Source of the DNA: Rhipicephalus microplus
Lineage: Eukaryota; Arthropoda; Arachnida; Ixodida; Ixodidae
Direction: 5' to 3'
Length of the DNA stretch: 64,000 nucleotides
Assembly: GCF_043290135.1 (NCBI RefSeq)
Contig: NW_027464603.1
Location: 620,001 to 684,000, forward strand
Part shown: in pieces, positions 54,628-64,000 of the stretch
Layout of the letters: each line of letters opens with the position of its first letter
How positions within the stretch are numbered: the first letter of the stretch is position 1
Translations under genes and position numbers: made by a program
Notes under the pieces: model-generated
What the model saw: only the letters and a program-made list of their open reading frames with translations
What the model was told of the DNA's origin: nothing
Database searches by the model: none

Positions 54628-56520
54628 CTATGCAAGTAGAAACTCCGCAACTAGAAACTCCACAACTAGAAACTCTGCAACTAGAAACTCCGCAACTAGA
54701 AACTCCAAAGCTAGAAAATCCACAACTAGAAACTCCACAACTAGAAACTCCACGACTAGAGACTCCACACCTAGAGACTCCGCAACTTGAAACTCCACAA
54801 CTAGAGACTCCATAACTAGGAACTCCACAACTATAAACTCCACAACTACAGACTCCCCAACTACAAACTCCACAACTAGAAACTCCACAACCGGAAACTC
54901 CGCAACTAGAAACTCCGCAACTAGAAACTCCTCAACTAGAAATTCCACAACCAGAGACTCCATAACTAGGAACTCCACAACTAGAAACTCCACAACCAGA
55001 AACTCCGCAACTAGAAACTCCACAACTAGAAATTCCACAACCAGAGACTCAACAACTAGAGACTCCCCAACTAAAAACTCCACAACTAGAAACTCCACAA
55101 CTAGAAACTTCACAACTAGAATCTCCGCAACAAGAAACCAAGCAACTAGAAACTCCACAACTAGGGACTACACACCTATAAATTCCACAACTTGAAACTC
55201 CACAACTAGAAACTCAACAACTAGAGACTCCACACCTAGAAACTCCGCAACTAGAAACTCCACAGCTAGAAACTCCACAACTAGAAACTCCACAACTAGA
55301 AACTCCACAACTAGAGACTCCACAACTAGAGGCTCCGCAACTAGAAACTTCACAGCTAGAAACTCTGCAACTAGAAACTCCGCAACTAGAGACTCCGCAA
55401 CTAGAAACTCCACAACTAGAAACTCCGCAACTAGAAGCTCCGCAACTAGAAACTCCACAGCTAGAACGTCCGCAACTAGAAACTCTGCAACTAGAAACTC
55501 CACGACTAGAAACTCCACGACTAGAAACTCCACAACTAGAAACTCCACAACTAGAAACTCCACAACTAGAGACTCCACAACTAGAGACTCCGCAACTAAA
55601 AACTCCACAGCTAGAAACTCCGCAACTAGAAACTCCGCAACTAGAATCTCCACAACTAGAGAGTCCACAGCTATAAACTCCACAACTTGAAACTCTGCAA
55701 CTCGAAACTCTGCAACTAGAAAATCCCCAACTAGAAACTACACAACTAGAATCTCCGCAACTCAAAACTCCGCAACTACAAAATCCACAACTAGGAACTT
55801 GACAATTGGGAACTCCGCAACTAGAAAATCTACAACTAGAAACTCGAAAACTAAAAACTCCAACTAGAAACACCACAACTAGAAACTCCACAACTAGAAA
55901 CACCACAACTAGACACTTTGCAACTAGAAACTCCACAACTAGACACTCCACAACTAGAAAACTCCGCAACTAGAAACTCCACGGCTAGACACTCCACAAC
56001 TTGAGACTCCGCAATGACAGACTCTGCAACGAGAAACTCTGCAACTAGAAACTGCACAGCTAGAAACTTGCAACTCGAAACTCTGCTACTAGAAACTCCG
56101 CAACTAGAAACTCCACAGCTACAAACTCCACAATTAGGAACTCCACAACTAGAGACTCCACAACTGAAAACTCCATGACTAGAAACTCCAGAATTAGAAA
56201 CTCCACAGCTAGAAACTCCACAACTTGAGACTTTGCAACTAGAAACTCGGCAACTAGAAACTTAACAAATAGAAACTCCACAACTAGAAACTTCACAACT
56301 AGAAACTCCACAACTTGAAACACCACAACTAGATATCCCGCAACTACAAATTCCACAAATAGAAACTCCACAACTAGAAACTCCACAACTAGAAACTCCA
56401 TAACTAGAATCTCCGCAACTAGAAACTCCACAACTAGAGAGTCCATAACTAGGAACTCCACAACTAGAAACTCCACAGCTACAGACTCCACAACTACAGA
56501 CTCCAAAACTAGAAACTCCA
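54628..56520. repeat. 2.7-kb module, right part replaced
   Basis: This copy follows the module order from the ATGCAAGTAG unit at 54630 through the four markers up to about 56,515. There CCAAAACTAGAAACTCCA joins CAACCGGAAACTCC instead of the usual CAGCTAGAGACTCC. The seam is in register and starts the block shared with 25.5 kb. Confidence 0.86.
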
Positions 56521-59500
56521 CAACCGGAAACTCCGCAACTAGAAACTCCGCAACTAGAAACTCCACAACTAGAAATTCCACAACCAGAGACTCGACAACT
56601 TGAGACTCCACAACTAAAAACTCCACAGCTAGAAACTCCACAACTAGAAACTCCGCAACTAGAAACCCAGCAACTAGAAACTCCACAACAAGGAACTCCA
56701 CAACTAGAAACTCCACAAATGAAAACTCCACAACTAGAAACTCCACAACTAGACAATTCGCAACTAGAAACTCCACAAATAGAGACTCCACTAGAAAACT
56801 CCGCAACTAGAAACTCCACAACTACGAACCTCACAACTTGAAACTCCACAACTAGAAACTCCGCAACTAGAAACTCCACAGCTAGATACTCCACAACTTG
56901 AGACTTCGCAACTAGAAACTCGGCAACTAGAAACTCAACAACTAGAAACTCCACAACTAAAAACTCCACAACTAGAAACACCACAACTAGATACTCCACA
57001 ACTACAACTTCCACAACTAGAAACTCCAAATTTAGAAACTCCGCAACTAGAAACTCCGCAAATTGAAACTCTACTACTAGAGACTCCATAACTAGGAACT
57101 CCACAACTAGAAACTCCACAACCAGAAACTCCGCAACTAGAAACTCCACAACTAGAAATTTCACAACCAGTGACTCAACAACTAGAGACTCCCCAACTAA
57201 AAACTCCACAACTAGAAACTCCACAACTAGTAACTCCACAACTAGAAACTCCGCAACTAGAAACCAAGCAACTAGAAACTCCACAACTAGGAACTACACA
57301 CCTATAAATTCCACAACTTGAAACTCCACAACTAGAAACTCAACAACTAGAGACTCCACACCTAGAAACTCTGCAACTAGAAACTCCACAACTAGAAACT
57401 TCATAACTAGAAACTATGCAACTAGAAACTCTGCAACTAGAAACTCCACAGCTAGAACGTCCGCAACTAGAAACTCTGCAACTAGAAACTCCACAACTAG
57501 AGACTCCACAACTAGAGGCTCCGCAACTAGAAACTCCACAGCTACAGACTCCACAACTACAGACTCCAAAACTAGAAACTCCACAGCTAGAGACTCCACA
57601 ACTAGAAACTCCACAAATACGAACCCCACAAATACGAACCCCGCAACTATAAACTCCACAACTAGAAACACCACAACTAGAGACTCCACAACTACAAACT
57701 CCACAACTAGAAACTCCACAACTACGAACCTCACAACTAGAAACTCCAACACTAGAAACCCCACAACTTGGGACTTCGCAACTAGAAACTCCATAACTTG
57801 AGACTTCGCAACTAGAAATTCGGCAACTAGAAACTCCACAACTAGAAACTCCACAAATTGAAACACCACAACTAGATACTCCACAACTACAAATTCTACA
57901 ACTAGATCCGCAACTAGAAACTCCGCAACTAGAAACTCCACAACTAGAGACTCCATAACTTGAAACACCACAACTAGATACTCCACAACTACAAATTCCA
58001 CATCTAGAAACTCCAAATTTAGAAACTCCGCAACTGGAAACTCCGCAACTTGAAACTCCACAACTAGAGACTCCATAACTAGGAATTCCACAACTAGAAA
58101 CTCCACAACTACAGACTCCACAACTACAAACTCCACAACTAGAAACTCCACAACCGGAAACTCCGCAACTAGAAACTCCGCAAATAGAAACTCTACAACT
58201 AGAAATTCCACAACCAGAGACTCGACAACTTGAGACTCCACAACTAAAAACTCCACAGCTAGAAACTCCACAACTAGAAACTCCGCAACTAGAAACCCAG
58301 CAACTAGAAACTCCACAACAAGGAACTCCACAACTAGAAACTCCACAAATGAAAACTCCACAACTAGAAACTCCACAACTAGACAATTCGCAACTAGAAA
58401 CTCCACAAATAGAGACTCCACTAGAAAACTCCGCAACTAGAAACTCCACAACTACGAACCTCACAACTTGAAACTCCACAACTAGAAACTCCGCAACTAG
58501 AAACTCCACAGCTAGATACTCCAGAACTTGAGACTTCGCAACTAGAAACTTGGCAACTAGAAACTCAACAACTAGAAACTCCACAACTAAAAACTCCACA
58601 ACTAGAAACACCACAACTAGATACTCCACAACTACAAATTCCACAACTAGAAACTCCAAATTTAGAAACTCCGCAACTAGAAACTCCGCAAATTGAAACT
58701 CTACTACTAGAGACTCCATAACTAGGAACTCCACAACTAGAAACTCCACAACCAGAAACTCCGCAACTAGAAACTCCACAACTAGAAATTTCACAACCAG
58801 TGACTCAACAACTAGAGACTCCCCAACTAAAAACTCCACAACTAGAAACTCCACAACTAGTAACTCCACAACTAGAAACTCCGCAACTAGAAACCAAGCA
58901 ACTAGAAACTCCACAACTAGGAACTACACACCTATAAATTCCAAAACTTGAAACTCCACAACTAGAAACTCAACAACTAGAGACTCCACACCTAGAAACT
59001 CTGCAACTAGAAACTCCACAACTAGAAACTTCATAACTAGAAACTATGCAACTAGAAACTCTGCAACTAGAAACTCCACAGCTAGAACGTCCGCAACTAG
59101 AAACTCTGCAACTAGAAACTCCACAACTAGAGACTCCACAACTAGAGGCTCCGCAACTAGAAACTTCACAGCTAGAAACTCTGCAACTAGAAACTCCGCA
59201 ACTAGAGACTCCGCAACTAGAAACCCCACAACTAGAAACTCCACAACTAGAAGCTCCGCAACTAGAAACTCCACAGCTAGAACGTCCGCAACTAGAAACT
59301 CTGCAACTAGAAACTCCACGACTAGAAACTCCAGAACTAGAAACTCCACAACTTGAAATACCACAACTAGATACTCCGCCACTACAAATTCCACAACTAG
59401 AAACTCCCCAACTAGAAACTCTATAACTAGGAGCTCCGCAACCAGAAACTCCACAACTAGAGACTCCATAACTTGGAACTCCACAACTAGAAACTCCACA

Positions 59501-60805
59501 GCTACAGACTCCACAACAAGAAACTCCACAAATATGAACCCCACAAATACGAACCCCGCAACTAGAAGCTCCATAACTAGAAACTCCGCAACAAGAAACT
59601 CCACAACTTGAGACTTCGCAACTAGAAACTCCACAACTTGAAACACCACAACTAGAGACTCCACAACTACAAACTCCACAACCAGAAACTCCGCAACTAG
59701 AAACTCCACAACTAGAAATACCACAACCACAGACTCAACAACTAGAGACTCCACAACCAAAAACTCCACAACTAGAAACTCCACAACTAGAAACTCTGTA
59801 ACTAGAAACCCAGCAACTAGAAACTCCACAACTAGGAACTCCACACCTATAAATTCCACAACTTGAAACTACACAACTAGAAACTCAACAACTAGAAACT
59901 CCACACCTAGAAACTCCGCAACTAGAAACTCCACAACTAGAAAATCACAACTAGAAACTATGCAAGTAGAAACTCCGCAACTAGAAACTCCACAACTAGA
60001 AACTCTGCAACTAGAAACTCCGCAACTAGAAACTCCACAGCTAGAAACTCCACAACTAGAAACTCCACAACTAGAAACTCCACGAGTAGAGACTCCACAT
60101 CTAGAGACTCCGTAACTTGAAACTCCACAACTAGAGACTCCATAACTAGGAACTCCACAACTAGAAACTCCACAACTACAGACTCCACAACTACAAACTC
60201 CACAACTAGAAACTCCAAGACCGGAAACTCCGCAACTACAAACTCCGCAACTAGAAACTCCACAACTAGAAATTCCACAACCAGAGACTCAACAACTTGA
60301 GACTCCACAACTAAAAACTACACAGCTAGAAACTCCACAACTTGAAACTCCGCAACTAGAAACCCAGCAACTAGAAACTCCACAACAAGAACCTCCACAA
60401 CTAGAAACTCCACAACTTGAAACACCACAACTAGATACTCCACAACTACAAATTCCACAACTAGAAACTCCGCAACTACAAAATCCACAACTAGAAACTT
60501 CATAATTGTGAACTCCGCAACTAGAAAATCTACAACTTGAAACTCGGAAACTAAGAACTCCAACTAGAAACTCCACAACTAGAAACTCCACAACTAAAAA
60601 CTCCACAACTAGACACTTCGCAACTGGAAACTCCACAACTAGACACTCCACAACTAGAAACTATGCAACTAGAAACTCCGCAACTAGAAACTCCACAACT
60701 AGAAACTCTGCAACTAGAAACTCCGCAACTAGAAACTCCACAACTAGAAACTCCACAACTAGAGACTCCAAAACAAGAGACTCTGCAACTTGAAACTCCA
60801 CAACT
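56521..60805. repeat. 4.3-kb block, copy 2 of the 30-31-kb-spaced pair
   Basis: The block matches 25,484-30,695 but has the 987-bp unit once. Its CAACCGG run at 56521 recurs at 58151 (offset 1630 bp, 109 units after correction). The 30095-bp offset over the right half equals 2,011 units after the length changes counted between 28,951 and 59,046 (net -70). Private changes include ATATGAACC at 59533, TTGGCAAC near 58550 and CCAGAACTTG near 58522. Confidence 0.86.
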
Positions 60806-61469
60806 ACAAACTTCACAACTAGAAACTACACAACCAGAAACTCCGCAACTAGAAACTCCACAACTAGAAATTCCACAACCAGAGACTCAACAACTAGAAA
60901 CTCCGCAACTAGAAACTCCACAGCTAGAAACACCACAACTTGAGACTTCGCAACTTGAAACTCGGCAACTAAAAACTCAACAACTAGAAACTCCACAACT
61001 AGAAACTCCACAACTAGAAACTCCACAACTTTAAACACCACAACTAGATACTCCACAACTACAAATTCCACAACTAGAAACTCCAAATTTAGAAACTCCG
61101 CAACTAGAAACTCCGCAACTTGAAACTCCACAACTAGAGAATCCATAACTAGGAACTCCACAACTAGAAACTCCACAACTACAGACTCCACAACTACAAA
61201 CTTCACAACTACAAACTCCACAACCAGAAACTCCGCAACTAGAAACTCCACAACTAGAAATACCACAACCACAGACTCAACAACTAGAGACTCCACAACC
61301 AAAAACTCCACAACTAGAAACTCCGTAACTAGAAACCCAGCAACTAGAAACTCCACAACTAGGAACTCCACACCTATAAATTCCACAACTTGAAACTCCA
61401 CAACTAGAAACTCAACAACTAGAAACTCCACACCTAGAAACTCCACAACTACAAACTCCACAACTAGAA
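60806..61469. repeat. Segment matching 38.5-39.2 kb
   Basis: At about 60,805 the block shared with 30.7 kb switches to the order seen from 38,516. The rare ACTTTAAACACC unit lies at 61029 and 38739, and also near 22,690 and 48,030. The switch is in register, reading TGAAACTCCACAACTACAAACTTC. Confidence 0.82.
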
Positions 61470-63942
61470 ACTCCACAACCGGAAACTCCGCAACTAGAAA
61501 CTCCGCAACTAGAAACTCCTCAACTCGAAATTCCACAACCAGAGACTCCATAACTAGGAACTCCACAACTAGAAACTCCACAACCAGAAACTCCGCAACT
61601 AGAAACTCCACAACTAGAAATTCCACAACCAGAGACTCAACAACTAGAGACTCCCCAACTAAAAGCTCCACAACTAGAAACTCCACAACTAGAAACTTCA
61701 CAACTAGAAACTCCGCAACAAGAAACCAAGCAACTAGAAACTCCACAACTAGGGACTACACACCTATAAATTCCACAACTTGAAACTCCACAACTAGAAA
61801 CTCAACAACTAGAGACTCCACACCTAGAAACTCCGCAACTAGAAACTCCACAGCTAGAAACTCCACAACTAGAAACTCCACAACTAGAAACTCTACAACT
61901 AGAGACTCCACAACTAGAGGCTCCGCAACTAGAAACTTCACAGCTAAAAACTCTGCAACTAGAAACTCCGCAACTAGAGACTCCGCAACTAGAAACTCCA
62001 CAACTAGAAACTCCGCAACTAGAAGCTCCGCAACTAGAAACTCCACAGCTAGAACGTCCGCAACTAGAAACTCTGCAACTAGAAACTCCACGACTAGAAA
62101 CTCCACGACTAGAAACTCCACAACTAGAAACTCCACAACTAGAAACTCCACAACTAGAGACTCCACAACTAGAGACTCCGCAACTAAAAACTCCACAGCT
62201 AGAAACTCCGCAACTAGAAACTCCGCAACTAGAATCTCCACAACTAGAGAGTCCACAGCTATAAACTCCACAACTTGAAACTCTGCAACTGGAAACTCTG
62301 CAACTAGAAAATCCCCAACTAGAAACTACACAACTAGAATCTCCGCAACTCAAAACTCCGCAACTACAAAATCCACAACTAGGAACTTGACAATTGGGAA
62401 CTCCGCAACTAGAAAATCTACAACTAGAAACTCGAAAACTAAAAACTCCAACTAGAAACACCACAACTAGAAACTCCACAACTAGAAACACCACAACTAG
62501 ACACTTTGCAACTAGAAACTCCACAACTAGACACTCCACAACTAGAAAACTCCGCAACTAGAAACTCCACGGCTAGACACTCCACAACTTGAGACTCCGC
62601 AATGACAGACTCTGCAACGAGAAACTCTGCAACTAGAAACTGCACAGCTAGAAACTTGCAACTCGAAACTCTGCTACTAGAAACTCCGCAACTAGAAACT
62701 CCACAGCTACAAACTCCACAATTAGGAACTCCACAACTAGAGACTCCACAACTGAAAACTCCATGACTAGAAACTCCAGAATTAGAAACTCCACAGCTAG
62801 AAACTCCACAACTTGAGACTTTGCAACTAGAAACTCGGCAACTAGAAACTTAACAAATAGAAACTCCACAACTAGAAACTTCACAACTAGAAACTCCACA
62901 ACTTGAAACACCACAACTAGATATCCCGCAACTACAAATTCCACAAATAGAAACTCCACAACTAGAAACTCCACAACTAGAAACTCCATAACTAGAATCT
63001 CCGCAACTAGAAACTCCACAACTAGAGAGTCCATAACTAGGAACTCCACAACTAGAAACTCCACAGCTACAGACTCCACAACTACAGACTCCAAAACTAG
63101 AAACTCCACAGCTAGAGACTCCACAACTAGAAACTCCACAAATACGAACCCCACAAATACGAACCCCGCAACTAGAAACTCCACAACTAGAAACACCACA
63201 ACTAGAGACTCCACAACTACAAACTCCACAACTAGAAACTCCACAACTACGAACCTCACAACTAGAAACTCCAACACTAGAAACCCCACAACTTGGGACT
63301 TCGCAACTAGAAACTCCATAACTTGAGACTTCGCAACTAGAAACTCGGCAACTAGAAACTCCACAACTAGAAACTCCACAAATTAAAACACCACAACTAG
63401 ATACTCCACAACTACAAATTCCACAACTAGATCCGCAACTAGAAACTCCGCAACTAGAAACTCCACAACTAGAGACTCCATAACTTGAAACACCACAACC
63501 AGATACTCCACAACTACAAATTCCACATCTAGAAACTCCCAATTTAGAAACTCCGCAACTGGAAACTCCGCAACTTGAAACTCCACAACTAGAGACTCCA
63601 TAACTAGGAATTCCACAACTAGAAACTCCACAACTACAGACTCCACAACTACAAACTTCACAACTAGAAACTCCACAACCAGAAACTCCGCAACTAGAAA
63701 CTCCACAACTAGAAATACCACAACCACAGACTCAACAACTAGAGACTCCACAACCAAAAACTCCACAACTAGAAACTCCGTAACTAGAAACCCAGCAACT
63801 AGAAACTCCACAACTAGGAACTCCACACCTATGAATTCCACAACTTGAAACTCCACAACTAGAAACTCAACAACTAGAAACTCCACACCTAGAAACTCCA
63901 CAACTAGAAACTCCACAACTAGAAACTTCACAATAGAAACTA
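61470..63942. repeat. 2.7-kb module, left end truncated
   Basis: The copy enters the module at the CAACCGG run (61477) and follows the copy at 54.6-56.5 kb at an offset of 6588, then the copies at 51-54 kb to the next module start at 63942. The markers are near 62450, 62541, 62655 and 63430. A new module copy begins at the ATGCAAGTAG unit at 63942 and leaves the window. Confidence 0.86.
63926..63940. other. Private -1 unit at a module boundary
   Basis: CTTCACAATAGAAAC replaces the usual CTTCACAACTAGAAAC that precedes the ATGCAAGTAG unit in the other module copies. The CTAG is lost. It occurs once, so it is a recent mutation or a base-calling error. Confidence 0.75.
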
Positions 63943-64000
63943 TGCAAGTAGAAACTCCGCAACTAGAAACTCCACAACTAGAAACTCTGCAACTAGAAAC

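Larger units (their letters stand above)
1..64000. repeat. 15-bp tandem satellite array filling the whole window
   Basis: The plus-strand consensus is CAACTAGAAACTCCA, repeated head to tail without any strand switch from the first base to the last. Common variants are CCG or CTG for the final CCA, TAACTAG or CAGCTAG at the start, CTAC or CTTG for CTAG, GAGACT, GATACT or GAAATT for GAAACT, and CAACCAG. Counting by hand, 79 units carry a length change and the net is -150 bp, which gives about 4,277 units. There is no interval of 300 bases, or even 50, that is not this repeat. I see no promoter, terminator, tRNA, rRNA, transposon end or unique sequence. Neither array boundary is visible, so its full size is unknown. 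The chromosomal location (pericentromeric, subtelomeric or other heterochromatin) and the eukaryotic host are inference from the size and lack of genes. The satellite family is not one I can name. Confidence 0.97.

Noticed and set aside
1..64000. CRISPR array
   Set aside because: There are no unique spacers between conserved repeats; the repeat is 15 bp and directly contiguous.
1..64000. Telomeric repeat (TTAGGG-like or CCCTAA-like)
   Set aside because: No such run occurs on either strand; the G/T-rich strand reads TGGAGTTTCTAGTTG.
1..64000. Nucleosome-length phasing of the higher-order units
   Set aside because: Step sizes of 3, 14, 19, 46, 66 and 72 units do not fall on a common multiple near 150-200 bp.
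1..64000. Hairpin or G-quadruplex potential
   Set aside because: The only dyad in the consensus is the 4-bp CTAG with non-matching flanks, and G runs on the minus strand are mostly two long.
1..64000. Bacterial or phage origin
   Set aside because: 64 kb of gene-free 15-bp satellite with nested higher-order duplications is not a known bacterial or phage arrangement. This is a judgement from general knowledge, not proof.

Overview
This 64 kb window is one uninterrupted satellite array. Every part of it is built from diverged copies of a 15-bp unit with consensus CAACTAGAAACTCCA (plus strand). No single-copy sequence, gene, RNA gene, transposon, CRISPR array, telomere repeat or rDNA was found, and the array runs off both ends. 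A long gene-free minisatellite-type array with higher-order structure points to a eukaryotic genome, probably heterochromatin (pericentromeric, subtelomeric or a repeat-rich arm). The sequence gives no clue to the species, and I do not recognise the satellite by name.

Structure at three scales. (1) Base unit: 15 bp, A/C-rich on the plus strand (7 A, 5 C, 2 T, 1 G in the consensus), with a CTAG in most copies. (2) Variant units (for example CCG, CTG or CCA at the last triplet; CTAC or CTTG in place of CTAG; GAGACT for GAAACT) occur in fixed orders, forming longer blocks of about 0.5-3 kb. (3) These blocks are re-duplicated in nested fashion. Tandem steps read directly are 45, 285, 524, 690, 987, 1075, 2725, 3145, about 4.4-4.7 kb and about 9.6-10.0 kb. 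Dispersed copies lie about 7.5, 16 and 30-31 kb apart.

Layout. 1-6082: two tandem copies of a 3145-bp block. 6083-9120: mosaic. 9120-12833: 1075-bp tandem steps. 12.7-16.67 kb is re-copied at 20.1-24.34 kb, with mosaic sequence between. 22.5-25.4 kb: an early 2.7-kb module. 25.48-30.70 kb, containing a 987-bp tandem duplication, recurs at 56.52-60.81 kb with the 987-bp unit single. 28.4-37.9 kb: 4.4-4.7 kb tandem blocks. 34,803-44,379 and 44,380-54,376: a 9.6/10.0-kb tandem duplication whose copies differ by three whole-unit events. 54.4-56.5 kb and 61.47-63.94 kb: further 2.7-kb modules.

Register. By hand I found 79 units with a length change (10 kinds, net -150 bp). Correcting for them, every long spacing tested is an exact multiple of 15, so the window holds about 4,277 units and all rearrangements kept register. 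This fits unequal homologous exchange. Because 15 is divisible by 3, four of the six frames lack a stop in the consensus, which creates many long but spurious open frames; none is annotated as a gene.
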